A stretch of 64,000 nucleotides of DNA from Pseudonocardia acidicola (GTDB lineage Bacteria; Actinomycetota; Actinomycetes; Mycobacteriales; Pseudonocardiaceae). How positions within the stretch are numbered: the first letter of the stretch is position 1; each line of letters opens with the position of its first letter. Under the pieces are notes generated by a model. It saw nothing but the letters and a program-made list of their open reading frames with translations, had not been told where the DNA came from and searched no databases. The stretch covers positions 124,001 to 188,000 of the forward strand of contig NZ_JAAXLA010000003.1 of assembly GCF_012911935.1 (NCBI RefSeq), given 5' to 3'. Below are positions 1 to 8,754 of the stretch, one piece after another. Made by a program: the position numbers and the translations under genes.

Positions 1-2
1 CC

Positions 3-92
3 GAGGTGCCGACCGAGCACATCCCGACCCGCACGGAGGCGGCCCGCACGAAGTTCGCCGACTACCTCACGGCCGCCACCGCGAACCTCTAG
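3..92 (+). CDS. C-terminal end of an unrecognised protein (partial)
   Basis: An open frame enters from the left edge and stops at TAG 90-92. The last 29 residues (ending FADYLTAATANL) have normal actinobacterial codon bias with G/C in the third position, so this is probably the true end of a plus-strand gene. The product cannot be named from so short a tail. Its stop overlaps the end of the convergent minus-strand gene by a few bases. Confidence 0.55.
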   Translation, partial: EVPTEHIPTRTEAARTKFADYLTAATANL

Positions 93-295
93 TCCGCCGA
101 TCCGGCACCGGAACGGCCGGTCGGCGGCTGTTCCGGTGCCGCCGCGGCGACCCGCGCATGCAGCCGGGACCGGATCTCGTCCGGGGTGTACGCGCGGCGG
201 CGCCGCTCGGCGCGTGCGGCGACCACCCCGGTCGCCGCGACCCCCGCCAGACCCGCCAGGCCGAGCAGCTTCCACCAGCGCCCCGAATCAGCCAC
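89..295 (-). CDS. Small single-pass membrane protein, unknown function
   Basis: The product has 68 residues and starts at ATG (CAT 293-295). Residues about 8-27 (WKLLGLAGLAGVAATGVVAA) form one hydrophobic segment, followed by an Arg-rich stretch (RAERRRR) and a polar tail with YTPDEIRSRLHARV. This arrangement suggests an N-out/C-in anchor with a short cytoplasmic tail. Small proteins of this form, ending in DEIR..LHAR, are common in actinobacteria but have no known role. It is divergent from the hydrolase gene that begins 17 bases away, so the two probably share a promoter region. Confidence 0.6.
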   Translation of the reverse strand: MADSGRWWKLLGLAGLAGVAATGVVAARAERRRRAYTPDEIRSRLHARVAAAAPEQPPTGRSGAGSAD

Positions 296-312
296 GCCCT
301 AGGGTACCGAGC

Positions 313-1089
313 GTGACCGGCACGATGATCACCCTCGACGAGGCCCTGAAGCTGACCCGGACCGGCGACATCTGGGTGTTCCGCGGCCGCAGCGGGGCGG
401 ACCGGGCGATCCGCAGCCTGACCAACTCGCCGGTCAACCACGTCGGCATGGCGCTGGTGGTCGACGACCTGCCACCGCTCATGTGGCACGCCGAGCTGGG
501 CCGCTCGCTGCCCGACCTGTGGTCGGGCACCCACCAGCGGGGCGTGCAACTGCACGACCTGCACGACGCCGTCCTGACCTGGGGACGCCGCTACGGCCAG
601 CGCGGCTGGCTGCGCCAGCTGCACGGTCCGGTCACCCGGGAGATGGAGGACGCCGCGCTGCGCACCGTCGCACGCCTGGACGGCACCCCGTTCCCCTCGA
701 CCGCCCGGCTGGCGACGCGCTGGCTGCGCGGCCGCGCACCGCAGGCCCAGCACGTGCTGCGCCGGCTCCGCTACGCGGCGAGCCGTGACGCGCGAGAGCC
801 GACACCGGAGTCGATGGGGCTGGAGACGGCGTACTGCGCGGAGGTCGTCGCCGTGACCTACGAGGAGATGGGCCTGCTCGCCGACCGGCGCCGGCCCAAC
901 TGGTACGACCCCGGCCGCTTCTGGAGCGGTGACGAACTGAACCTGGTCGACGGGTACCGGCTCGGCGGGGAGATCGCGGTGAGCCTGCCGGAACCGGCCG
1001 GGGCAGCGCCCGGGACAGAGCCCGGTGCAGCGCGGCCCCGGACGCTGCGGGACCGGTTGCCCCTGCCCGGCCGGCTGTGCCGCCCGTGA
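313..1089 (+). CDS. Permuted papain-fold (NlpC/P60-like, YiiX/DUF830-type) hydrolase
   Basis: GTG at 313 is preferred over the much longer upstream frame because the protein-like sequence begins there (TGTMITLDEALKL); ATG 325 is the alternative. The 258-residue product has SPVNHVGMAL near residue 40 and ETAYCAEVVA near residue 178. This is the His-first, Cys-second order of permuted NlpC/P60 (LRAT-like) enzymes, a superfamily containing cysteine peptidases, amidases and acyltransferases. No signal peptide is seen, so a cytoplasmic role is likely. The C-terminal 40 residues are Pro/Ala/Arg-rich and probably disordered. The substrate cannot be deduced. Confidence 0.75.
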   Translation: MTGTMITLDEALKLTRTGDIWVFRGRSGADRAIRSLTNSPVNHVGMALVVDDLPPLMWHAELGRSLPDLWSGTHQRGVQLHDLHDAVLTWGRRYGQRGWLRQLHGPVTREMEDAALRTVARLDGTPFPSTARLATRWLRGRAPQAQHVLRRLRYAASRDAREPTPESMGLETAYCAEVVAVTYEEMGLLADRRRPNWYDPGRFWSGDELNLVDGYRLGGEIAVSLPEPAGAAPGTEPGAARPRTLRDRLPLPGRLCRP

Positions 1090-1163
1090 CCAACCGCCGT
1101 CCGGGCCCGCCGTGACGTCCCGGCAGCGTAACCGGATGATCGGGAATGCCGGCCGGACCGGGC

Positions 1164-1913
1164 CTAGTGCCCGGTCCAGCGGGGCGGGCGCTTCTCCAGG
1201 AACGCCGCCACCCCCTCCTCCCGATCCGTCGAGGCCATGATCGTCTCGGTGGCCTGCGCCGTCGCCGCCCAGCCGCGCTCGTCCGGCTCGGCGACGACCG
1301 CCTCCATCGCCCGCAGGGTCGCGCTCACCGCCACCGGCGCGTTGGCCACGATCCTCTCGGCGAGCGCGAGCGCCGCGGCCTCCGCGTCACCCGGCTCGGT
1401 CAGCTCGTTCACCAGGCCCAGCGACCAGGCCCGCTCTGCTCCCAGCGGCTGCCCGGTCAGCAGCATCTCCCGGGCGACGTTCAGTGGTAGCGGCCGGTGC
1501 GCCCGGAACAGGGCGCCGCAGTTCGCGATCAGCCCGCGGGCCACCTCCGGCAGCGCGAACCGAGCGGTCCGGGCGGCCACGACCAGGTCGCAGGACAGCA
1601 CGATCTCGAACCCACCGCCGTACGCGACGCCCTCGACCGCGGCGACCAGCGGCGTCGACCGGTCCCGGCGCACCACGCCGTAGTTGCCGCCACGCGGGGT
1701 CGGCTCCCCCGCACCCGAGGCCAGATCCGTCCCGGCGCAGAACGCCTCGGGCGTGCCGGCCAGCACGCCGGCCCACAGCTCCGGGTCGTCGTCGAGGTCG
1801 TTGAGCGCCGCGTCGAGGCCGCGGGTCATCTCCGCGTCGACCGCGTTGCGCTTGGCCGGCCGATCCATCCGGATCAGCAGGACCCGGCCCCGGCGTTCCG
1901 TGTGCACCACCAT
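1164..1913 (-). CDS. Enoyl-CoA hydratase/isomerase family protein
   Basis: A crotonase-fold protein of 249 residues, which is typical for the family. ATG (CAT 1911-1913) gives MVVHTERRGRVLLIRMDRP, the normal family start; the open frame extends further upstream but is not protein-like. The oxyanion-hole segments are visible as AFCAGTDLASG near residue 58 and AYGGGFEIVLSCDLVVAA near residue 98. The C-terminal EGVAAFLEKRPPRW is the usual signature. At the position of the second hydratase Glu the sequence reads RGLIANCGALFR, so isomerase or another crotonase activity is possible. It is divergent from the F420 oxidoreductase with only 22 bases between starts. Confidence 0.9.
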   Translation of the reverse strand: MVVHTERRGRVLLIRMDRPAKRNAVDAEMTRGLDAALNDLDDDPELWAGVLAGTPEAFCAGTDLASGAGEPTPRGGNYGVVRRDRSTPLVAAVEGVAYGGGFEIVLSCDLVVAARTARFALPEVARGLIANCGALFRAHRPLPLNVAREMLLTGQPLGAERAWSLGLVNELTEPGDAEAAALALAERIVANAPVAVSATLRAMEAVVAEPDERGWAATAQATETIMASTDREEGVAAFLEKRPPRWTGH

Positions 1914-1935
1914 GAGATCAACGTAGGTTCTGCAC

Positions 1936-2850
1936 ATGACCGAGAACCAGAGCTTCGCCCTGCCGCGGATCGGCCTGTGGACCGGCGCCCTGGACGCCGT
2001 GCCCGCCGCCCGCGCGCAGGAGTTGGCCGCCGAGCTCGAGGACCTCGGCTTCGGCGCACTGTGGATTCCCGAGGTCGCCGGCCGGGACCCGTTCGTCCAT
2101 CTGGCACTGCTGCTGTCGGCGACGCAACAGCTGATCGGGGCCACCGGGATCGCCAACATCTGGGCCCGCGACGCCGTCGCCACGTCGTCCGCGACCAAGG
2201 CGCTCACCGAGGCCTTCCCGGAGCGGGTGCTGATCGGACTCGGGGTCAGCCACCAGAACCTCGTCGGCGACCTGCGTGGGCACCACTACGGCAGGCCGCT
2301 GACCGCGATGCGCGAGTACCTCGACGGGATCGAGCGCGCGCCCTACACCGCGTACCGCCCGAGCACGCCGGCCCGCTACGTGCTCGCCGCGCTGCGCCCG
2401 AGGATGCTGCGGCTCGCGGCCGAGCGCACCGAGGGCGCGCATCCGTACTTCGTCACCCCGGAGCACACCGCCACGGCCCGGGAGATCCTCGGCACCGGGC
2501 CGCTGCTGTGCCCCGAACAGGCCGTCGTACTGGAGACCGATCCCGCACGGGCCCGCGAGATGGGGCGCGCCTACACCTCGGTCTACCTGCGCCAGCCCAA
2601 CTACGTGAACAGTATCCGCGAGCTCGGCTTCGCCGAGGAGGACCTGCGCGACGGCGGCAGCGACGCCTTCGTCGACGCGCTCGTCGCCTGGGGCGACGAG
2701 GAGCGAATCCTCGACCGGGTGCGCGCCCATCTCGACGCGGGTGCCGATCACGTCGCGGTCCAGGCTCTCGGCGCCCACCGCCGAGACGTCCCGGAGCAGC
2801 AATGGCGCGCCCTCGCCGCGCCGCTGCGCGAGCTGGCCACCCCCGTCTGA
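1936..2850 (+). CDS. LLM-class F420-dependent oxidoreductase (TIGR03620-like)
   Basis: The 304-residue protein starts MTENQSFALPRIGLWTGALD and shows the luciferase-like pattern ELEDLGFGALWIPEVAGRDPF, ATGIANIWARD, and ERVLIGLGVSHQ near residue 99. It ends in a dosing region with GADHVAVQALG. These features match the TIGR03620 subgroup of flavin/F420-dependent monooxygenases found mainly in actinobacteria. The substrate is unknown. Its divergent neighbour is an enoyl-CoA hydratase, so lipid or xenobiotic oxidation is plausible but unproven. Confidence 0.88.
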   Translation: MTENQSFALPRIGLWTGALDAVPAARAQELAAELEDLGFGALWIPEVAGRDPFVHLALLLSATQQLIGATGIANIWARDAVATSSATKALTEAFPERVLIGLGVSHQNLVGDLRGHHYGRPLTAMREYLDGIERAPYTAYRPSTPARYVLAALRPRMLRLAAERTEGAHPYFVTPEHTATAREILGTGPLLCPEQAVVLETDPARAREMGRAYTSVYLRQPNYVNSIRELGFAEEDLRDGGSDAFVDALVAWGDEERILDRVRAHLDAGADHVAVQALGAHRRDVPEQQWRALAAPLRELATPV

Positions 2851-2966
2851 CGCCGAACTCTGCGACCCGGCGGTCGGTACGAGCAGCCGAGTGCCGTGGC
2901 CCGGCGTTCGGCGGGTTTCCGGTGCGGGCTGCCCGGCCCTGAGCGACCAGGCGGGGTTCGTAGGCT

Positions 2967-4100
2967 GTGCGCGTGCCTGTCCGTCGCCGGTTGCCGGTCC
3001 TGCCCGTCGGCCTCACCCGCACCCTGCTGTTCACCGCCGCCGGCGCCGCCCTGCTGCGCGCCGCCCACGGAGTGCCGACCGCGCTGGGTGCGTCCCGCGC
3101 CGCGCTGGAGGCCGCCGCCGCCGAGTCGCCGCGCTTCTGCGCCGGCGTCTTCCGCAACACCGAGCCGGGCTCGGTGGTGAGCCCCGGCAGCATCGGCCCC
3201 ATCCTGGCGGCGCTGATCCGCCGCGGCCGCACCGGGCGCCCGTCGCGACCGGTGCCGTTGGCCCCGGTGGACGTACCAGGCATCGCCGCCGAGCTGGCCG
3301 CGACCTGGTACGGCCACTCCAGCGTGCTGATCGAGATCGACGGCCGGCGGGTGCTGGTCGACCCGGTGTGGAGCGACCGCGTCTCCCCCTCGCGGTTGAT
3401 CGGGCCCCGACGCCTGCACCCGGCGCCGACACCGCTGGGCGGGCTGCCCACGGTCGACGCCGTACTGGTCTCCCACGACCACTACGACCATCTCGACCTG
3501 CCGACGGTGCGCGCGCTGCTGCACGCCGGCACCGCGCCGTTCCTGGTGCCCCTCGGCATCGGCGCTCATCTGCGCCGCTGGGGCATCCCCGAGCACCGCG
3601 TGATCGAGCTCGACTGGGACGAATCCGCCGACGTGGCGGGCCTGACCCTCACCTGCACCGAGGCCCGGCACTTCTCCGGCCGCTCGCTGCGGCGCAACAC
3701 CACGCTCTGGTCCTCCTGGGCGATCGCCGGACCGAGCGGGAAGCGGGTGTTCTTCGGCGGCGACACCGGATACACCGCGGCCTTCGCGGCAATCGGGGAG
3801 CGGCTCGGCCCGTTCGCGCTCACCCTGCTGCCGATCGGCGCCTACAGCGAGCAGTGGCCCGACGTCCACATGACCCCCGAGGAAACCGTGCGCGCCCACC
3901 GGGATCTGCAGGGCGGACTGCTGGTGCCGGTGCACTGGGCAACGTTCAATCTCGGGTTTCATCCGTGGTCGGAGCCGGTCGATCGGCTCCGAACAGCTGC
4001 GGAAAGCGCCGATATCACGGTGGCCGTCCCCAGGCCCGGCGAGCGTTTCGAGGTGGCCACGCCCCCACCGGTACAGGACTGGTGGACCGAGGTCGCCTGA
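2967..4100 (+). CDS. MBL-fold metallo-hydrolase (NAPE-PLD/UlaG-like)
   Basis: A 377-residue metallo-beta-lactamase-fold protein. The GTG at 2967 gives a basic N-terminus (RVPVRRRLPVLPVGL) followed by a hydrophobic run (TLLFTAAGAALL), so the protein may be membrane-anchored; GTG 2973 is also possible. The core begins TWYGHSSVLIEIDG near residue 112. The zinc motif is SHDHYDHLDL near residue 170, with GGDTGY near 265 and VHWATFNLG near 320. This pattern is that of the NAPE-PLD/UlaG branch (COG2220). A phosphodiesterase or lactonase role is possible; the substrate is unknown. Confidence 0.85.
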   Translation: MRVPVRRRLPVLPVGLTRTLLFTAAGAALLRAAHGVPTALGASRAALEAAAAESPRFCAGVFRNTEPGSVVSPGSIGPILAALIRRGRTGRPSRPVPLAPVDVPGIAAELAATWYGHSSVLIEIDGRRVLVDPVWSDRVSPSRLIGPRRLHPAPTPLGGLPTVDAVLVSHDHYDHLDLPTVRALLHAGTAPFLVPLGIGAHLRRWGIPEHRVIELDWDESADVAGLTLTCTEARHFSGRSLRRNTTLWSSWAIAGPSGKRVFFGGDTGYTAAFAAIGERLGPFALTLLPIGAYSEQWPDVHMTPEETVRAHRDLQGGLLVPVHWATFNLGFHPWSEPVDRLRTAAESADITVAVPRPGERFEVATPPPVQDWWTEVA

Positions 4101-4339
4101 TCCCTTTCGGAGAGTGACCTGGCTCCCTTTCCGGGGATTGCAACGAGCCCGGCTTGCGTCCGAAAGAGTGATATGGGCCGAACCGCCGTCGATCACCGGG
4201 GACCCGAATCGACATTCCCCGGCAGACTCCCTTATTGTCGGTCCCGGAATTACCGCTCGCAGGGAGCCACCCGCTGTACCGACTCCCGGTTCATCCCGGG
4301 CCCCGCGGCGTACCCGAAAACTCGTGAAAGGCAGCGCAC

Positions 4340-4678
4340 GTGGCAAAGCAGACGACGGTCACGCTCATCGACGACCTGGATGGCAGCGAGGCCGACGAGC
4401 AGGTGGAGTTCGCCGTCGACGGCAAGGCGTACGAGATCGACCTGTCCGCCGCGAATGTGGCGAGATTGCGCGAAGCCCTCGCGCCCTTCATTTCCGCAGC
4501 TCGCCGCGCCAGTGGCCGGCGCGGCTCGTCGAGCACCGCGACCGCACCCTCCCGACCGACTGCGGACCGTGAGCAGAACCAGGCGATTCGCGAATGGGCC
4601 CAGCAGCAGGGGATGAAGATCTCCGAGCGCGGGCGGATCCCGACGAATGTGCTCGAGGCGTACCACCGGAACCACTGA
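4340..4678 (+). CDS. lsr2: Lsr2 nucleoid-associated protein
   Basis: A 112-residue Lsr2. The N-terminal oligomerisation domain reads TVTLIDDLDGSEADEQVEFAVDGKAYEIDLS. A flexible Ser/Ala linker follows, then the C-terminal DNA-binding domain (IREWAQQQGMKISERGRIPTN). The RGR within that domain is the AT-hook-like minor-groove clamp known from mycobacterial Lsr2. The family bridges DNA and silences AT-rich, often horizontally acquired regions. The AT-rich promoter tracts near 41.4 kb and 42.8 kb would be natural targets, which is an inference. It is transcribed alone after a 239-base gap from the MBL gene. Confidence 0.95.
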   Translation: MAKQTTVTLIDDLDGSEADEQVEFAVDGKAYEIDLSAANVARLREALAPFISAARRASGRRGSSSTATAPSRPTADREQNQAIREWAQQQGMKISERGRIPTNVLEAYHRNH

Positions 4679-4883
4679 CCTTCCATCCTATGCCCCCATT
4701 CCGGCCGTAGCGCCGAGCGGGGCCCCAGCCGTTCCGGACCGCAGATGACGGAGGCGGATACCGTTCACCAGGGGTATTCGCACATCCGTCACCGCGCGCG
4801 GTTCACGGCGCTCCGGGCGCTCCGGCCGGACGAACCCACGACTTCGGCCCACACACCCGCTACCGGTCTGCCAGGGTGGGCCG

Positions 4884-5921
4884 ATGACTCGGTCCACGAC
4901 GGCACCCGAAGTGGTACATCTCGTGCTGCCCGGCAACCGTCCTCCGTGGACCCGGACGGGTCTCACGGTCCGGCGCGGTGACCGGGTCACCCTGCTCGGC
5001 TCGGGTTTCGTCCGCTGGTCGGACGCGCACGATGTGGGCGCGGGTGCGAAATTCCACCTGTGGGGGCGGGTGCCCGGCGGCGCGACGTTCGGCTGCACCC
5101 AGGACACCACGACCGTCGTGGCCGACCGCGACGGCGAGCTCGAACTGTGCGTCTACATGGGCGCGTGGGCGGACCGGTACGGCACGCTGGCGACCGGGGA
5201 CGCGCCGTACCGCCGCACGTCCGGCGCGTTGCAGGTGACGGTCCTGCGCTGGCCGGAGGGCACCGACCCGGTCGCGGGCCTGGCCGCGCTGGACGCGGGC
5301 GTCGCCGACCCGGTGCTCGCCGCCGCGGAGAGCGACCGGCTGGCCGACCCCGTCGTGCCCCCACCGGGCTGGGAGTACCTGCAGGCGTTCGGGCCCGGCG
5401 ACATCTACCGGCACGCCCGCTGCGACGGCCGCCCCGCCATCGACGTCGTCTGTGACAACGACGCCGGCATCATCCGCACCGACGTCGACCTCGCCCTCGA
5501 CCCGGACACGACGATCGAGTGGACCTGGCGGGTCGACGCGCTGCCCGGTACCTCGGCCGAGAACACCACCTGGACCCACGACTACCTGAGCATCGCCGCC
5601 GAGTTCGACTCCGGCCGCGACCTCACCTGGTTCTGGAGCAGCGCGCTGCGGCCCGTCGAGGACACGTTCGCCTGCCCCGTCCGCGGCTGGCGGGACCGGG
5701 AGACACACATGCCGGTGCGCAGCGGGACCTCCGGGCTGGGCACGCCGTGCCGGGAGTCGCGCGACGTCTACGCCGACCACCTCCGGTTCATGGGCCCGCC
5801 GCCCGGCCGCATCGTCCGGGTCTGGCTCATCGCGGTCAGCCACTTCGGCCGCGGCCTGGGCCGGGCGACGTTCACCGACATCGCACTGCGCAACCGCGAG
5901 CGGCGGATCCAGGTGCTCTGA
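4884..5921 (+). CDS. DUF3047 domain-containing protein
   Basis: A 345-residue protein starting at ATG 4884 (MTRSTTAPEVVHLVLPG). The N-terminal half (to about residue 130) has a beta-rich pattern with FVRWSDAHDVGAGAKFHLWGR and GELELCVYMGAW. The C-terminal half contains VCDNDAGIIRTDVDL, TTIEWTWRVDALP and VRVWLIAVSHFGRG, the signature of DUF3047. No catalytic motif can be assigned and no signal peptide is evident. The combination suggests a two-domain carbohydrate- or lipid-binding beta-sandwich, but that is speculation. Confidence 0.75.
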   Translation: MTRSTTAPEVVHLVLPGNRPPWTRTGLTVRRGDRVTLLGSGFVRWSDAHDVGAGAKFHLWGRVPGGATFGCTQDTTTVVADRDGELELCVYMGAWADRYGTLATGDAPYRRTSGALQVTVLRWPEGTDPVAGLAALDAGVADPVLAAAESDRLADPVVPPPGWEYLQAFGPGDIYRHARCDGRPAIDVVCDNDAGIIRTDVDLALDPDTTIEWTWRVDALPGTSAENTTWTHDYLSIAAEFDSGRDLTWFWSSALRPVEDTFACPVRGWRDRETHMPVRSGTSGLGTPCRESRDVYADHLRFMGPPPGRIVRVWLIAVSHFGRGLGRATFTDIALRNRERRIQVL

Positions 5922-6157
5922 GCCGGGGGTGATGCCCGGCATGACCGACACGACCACCGCCCGTACCGCCGCGACCGCTGTCGGCGACGACCTCGCCGCC
6001 CGGAACCCTGTGAGACACCCCGATCCGGCCATCACCCGCCGGGGCGATCCGAACACGCCCGGTGAGCCGCTACCGTTGCCCGCCACACGGCACCGACGCC
6101 GTCCCCCACCGAACCCGGTGCAGCACCACCGCATCGGGTCGAGACGAGGCAAACTGC

Positions 6158-6415
6158 GTGAGCGAGCTTGTACATGACGCCCGGGTCCCGGCCCGCGCCC
6201 ATCCGCACTACGGCACGTGCGGCCGGTGCGGCCTGCTCAAGCACGTCACCCCCGACGGCGTGCTGCACGACCACAACCGTTACCGCGCCCGGGGCACCGT
6301 CGTGACGGCCCAGCGCTGCCCGGGCTCCGGCGAGCGCTACCTGGAGCGCACGGCCGACGATCCGCACACCCCGGACCTGCACGCGATGCTGCAGGCCCGC
6401 AGGCCGGTCGACTGA
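6158..6415 (+). CDS. Small putative zinc-ribbon protein
   Basis: GTG 6158 begins a product of about 85 residues (VSELVHDARVPARAHPHYG). It contains GTCGRCGLLKHV, then HDHNRYRARGTVV and QRCPGSGERY. The CxxC plus a later Cys/His set suggests a small metal-binding fold. Proteins with CGRC...HNR...CPGSG occur as uncharacterised actinobacterial ORFs. An upstream extension of the frame is Arg/Pro-rich and not protein-like. It lies between the DUF3047 gene and the convergent TetR gene. Confidence 0.55.
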   Translation: MSELVHDARVPARAHPHYGTCGRCGLLKHVTPDGVLHDHNRYRARGTVVTAQRCPGSGERYLERTADDPHTPDLHAMLQARRPVD

Positions 6416-6435
6416 CCCGCGACCGGCGCGAGCGC

Positions 6436-6990
6436 TCAGTCGCCGGCCAGCTCCAGCGCGATCTCGAGCGCGGCCTCGCGGCGCTCCTCCTCGGAGGCCT
6501 CGATGCCCTCGTCGAGGAAGGCCCCGAGGTGCAGCGCGATGACCGACATCCGGCCTCGCAGCTGCCCGGCCACCGACTGCCCCGGTTCGGCGAGCAGCCC
6601 GGTCAGCTCCGCGAGGCGCTTCTTCATCTCCGCACCGGCGGCGAGCTCCCGGAACGAGGTCTGGCTCTCCTGCAGGAAGCGCACCATGCGGGCCGTCGAA
6701 CGCCCGGCGAGCAGCGCGCTGTAGCGGCGCAGTAGCTCCCGGCGGGTCGCGACGTCGCGGGGCCGCTCCCGGGCCCACGCCACGATCTCGTCGATCCCGG
6801 CGAGCAGATCGTCGAACAGCGTGCCGACGATCTCCTCCTTGGTCTTGTAGTGGTAGTAGACCGCGGCCTTGGTCACCCCGAGCCGTTCGGCGATCTCGCG
6901 CAGCGAGGTCTTCTCGTAGCCCTGCTCCGCGAACAACTCGAGCGCCACCTCGCGGATCTGACCGCGGGTGTCGGTGCGCCGCTCGTCCAT
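6436..6990 (-). CDS. TetR-family transcriptional regulator
   Basis: A 184-residue repressor with the TetR N-terminal helix-turn-helix: REVALELFAEQGYEKTSLREIAERLGV and TKAAVYYHYKTKEEIV within residues 12-60. The ligand-binding C-terminal domain is unrelated to named subfamilies that I can recognise. It is divergent from a DHA2 efflux pump, and the 140-base intergenic region contains an 18-bp perfect palindrome and a second related half-palindrome. It most likely represses both the pump and itself and responds to a pump substrate. Confidence 0.93.
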   Translation of the reverse strand: MDERRTDTRGQIREVALELFAEQGYEKTSLREIAERLGVTKAAVYYHYKTKEEIVGTLFDDLLAGIDEIVAWARERPRDVATRRELLRRYSALLAGRSTARMVRFLQESQTSFRELAAGAEMKKRLAELTGLLAEPGQSVAGQLRGRMSVIALHLGAFLDEGIEASEEERREAALEIALELAGD

Positions 6991-7036
6991 CGGGTTCGCC
7001 TCCTGACGGCCTGCCGTGACTGCTGCACCACAGCTT

Positions 7037-7058
7037 ACTTGACGGCCGGCTAGTACGT
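7037..7058. promoter_or_regulatory. Second (imperfect) TetR operator-like site
   Basis: The sequence ACTTGACGGCCGGCTAGTACGT is an imperfect dyad centred on GCCGGC and shares GGCCGGCTAG with the perfect palindrome 30 bases further on. It lies 46 bases upstream of the TetR start. It probably serves autoregulation. Confidence 0.5.
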
Positions 7059-7084
7059 GTTGCTAACCTGTCGGCATGTCAGAA

Positions 7085-7102
7085 GCTAGCCGGCCGGCTA
7101 GC
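7085..7102. promoter_or_regulatory. Perfect 18-bp palindromic operator for the TetR/efflux pair
   Basis: GCTAGCCGGCCGGCTAGC is identical to its reverse complement. It sits 28 bases upstream of the efflux gene ATG and 94 bases from the TetR start. Size and symmetry fit a TetR-dimer operator. Confidence 0.75.
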
Positions 7103-7130
7103 AAGTAGCCGGAAGGCGAGGGGAACACCG

Positions 7131-8723
7131 ATGATCACCGACGAGGAGCGCGTGGAACCGCAGGCGGCGGCGCCGCCGGCCGCCAGGACGGGCGACGCCG
7201 AGCCGCCGGCCCGGACCAAGCGCGAGATCTACAGCGTGCTCAGCGGGCTGATGGTCGCGATGCTGCTGGCGATGCTCGACAACATGATCGTCGGCACCGC
7301 GATGCCGACGATCGTCGGCGAGCTGGGCGGGCTCGCACACCTGTCCTGGGTGGTCACGGCCTACGCGCTGGCCACCGCGGTCGCCACCCCGGTGTGGGCC
7401 AAGCTCGGCGACCTCTACGGGCGCAAGGGCGTGTTCATGGCCTCGATCGTGCTCTTCCTGGCCGGTTCGGCGCTGTCCGGGATGAGCCAGGACATGGGCC
7501 AGCTCATCGGCTTCCGGGCCCTCCAGGGTCTCGGCGCCGGGGGGCTGATGGTCGGTGCGATGGCGATCGTCGCCGACCTCGTGCCCCCGCGGGATCGCGG
7601 CCGCTACCAGGGCTTCATGGCCGCGGTCATGCCGCTGGCGTTCATCGGCGGCCCGCTGCTCGGCGGGTTCCTCACCGACAACCTGAGCTGGCGCTGGGCG
7701 TTCTACATCAACCTGCCGCTGGGCGTGCTCGCGCTCGTCGTCGTGTGGTTCACGATGCACCTGCCGGGCCGGCGTGAGCACGTCACGATCGACTGGCGCG
7801 GCGCGGGCCTGCTGGCCGTCGCGATCTCGGCGCTGACCCTGCTGGCCAGCTGGGGCGGCACGCAATACGCGTGGGCGTCGTGGCAGATCGCCGGGCTGGC
7901 CGTGCTCACCGTGCTGGCCACCGCGCTGTTCCTGCGCGTGGAGCGCCACGCCGACGAGCCGATCCTGCCCCTGGGCCTGTTCCGCAGCCGCAACTTCACC
8001 GTCGCCACGGCGCTGACGTTCCTCACCGGGTTCGCGATGTTCGGGGCGGTCACGTTCCTGCCGCAGTACCAGCAGATCGTCCAGGGCGCGTCGGCCACGA
8101 GCAGCGGGCTGCTGCTGCTCCCGCTGATGGGCGGCATGCTCGTCACCTCGCTGATCGGCGGCCAGCTCGTCACCCGCACCGGGCGCTACCGGGCGCTGCT
8201 GGTCGTCGGGTCGCTGCTGATGGCCGCCGGGCTGGGCCTGCTGTCCACGATGGGCCTGGCCACGACCCCGTTCACCAGCGCCCTGTTCATGATCACGCTC
8301 GGTATCGGCATGGGCTTGCTGATGCAGACCACGATGCTGGTGGTGCAGAACAGTGTCGGCCGCCGCGACGTCGGCGCGGCCAGCGGCGCGGCGACCCTGT
8401 TCCGCACGATCGGCGGCTCGCTCGGCGTCTCGCTGCTCGGCACCCTCTACGCGCAGAACCTGCAGACGGCGCTCACCGAGCGGCTCGGCGGGGCGGCCGG
8501 CGGTCAGGTCACCGGCGGACAGCTGACCCCGGCGATGCTGGCAAAGCTCCCCGACGGCGTGCGCGCCGCGTTCCAGGCCGCGGTGACGACCGGCGTGGAC
8601 ACCGCGTTCGGATGGGCCGCAGCGGTGGCGGTGGTCGCGGTCGTCGCGGCCTGGCTGGTCCGGGAGGTGCCGCTGCGCGGCAGCGGCCCGGTCCGGGAAC
8701 AGGCGGCCCCGGCAGCCGCCTGA
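7131..8723 (+). CDS. DHA2-family (EmrB/QacA-like) drug:H+ antiporter
   Basis: A 530-residue, 14-TM-type MFS exporter. The N-terminal tail is cytoplasmic, followed by TM1 (VLSGLMVAMLLAMLDNMIVGTAMPTIV), which carries the LDNMIV..A.P.I pattern of DHA2 proteins. Motif A appears as KLGDLYGRKG near residue 95 and motif C-like GGPLLGGFLTD near residue 175. It follows the palindromic operator and is divergent from its TetR gene, a typical inducible multidrug efflux arrangement. The substrate is unknown. Confidence 0.93.
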   Translation: MITDEERVEPQAAAPPAARTGDAEPPARTKREIYSVLSGLMVAMLLAMLDNMIVGTAMPTIVGELGGLAHLSWVVTAYALATAVATPVWAKLGDLYGRKGVFMASIVLFLAGSALSGMSQDMGQLIGFRALQGLGAGGLMVGAMAIVADLVPPRDRGRYQGFMAAVMPLAFIGGPLLGGFLTDNLSWRWAFYINLPLGVLALVVVWFTMHLPGRREHVTIDWRGAGLLAVAISALTLLASWGGTQYAWASWQIAGLAVLTVLATALFLRVERHADEPILPLGLFRSRNFTVATALTFLTGFAMFGAVTFLPQYQQIVQGASATSSGLLLLPLMGGMLVTSLIGGQLVTRTGRYRALLVVGSLLMAAGLGLLSTMGLATTPFTSALFMITLGIGMGLLMQTTMLVVQNSVGRRDVGAASGAATLFRTIGGSLGVSLLGTLYAQNLQTALTERLGGAAGGQVTGGQLTPAMLAKLPDGVRAAFQAAVTTGVDTAFGWAAAVAVVAVVAAWLVREVPLRGSGPVREQAAPAAA

Positions 8724-8754
8724 GCCGGGCTGCTCCCCGCTCCGCCGACCCGCG

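Noticed and set aside
5929..6177. 82-codon plus-strand frame before the zinc-ribbon gene
   Set aside because: The product is Arg/Pro/Thr-rich without any recognisable feature, and the better supported zinc-ribbon frame overlaps its end.
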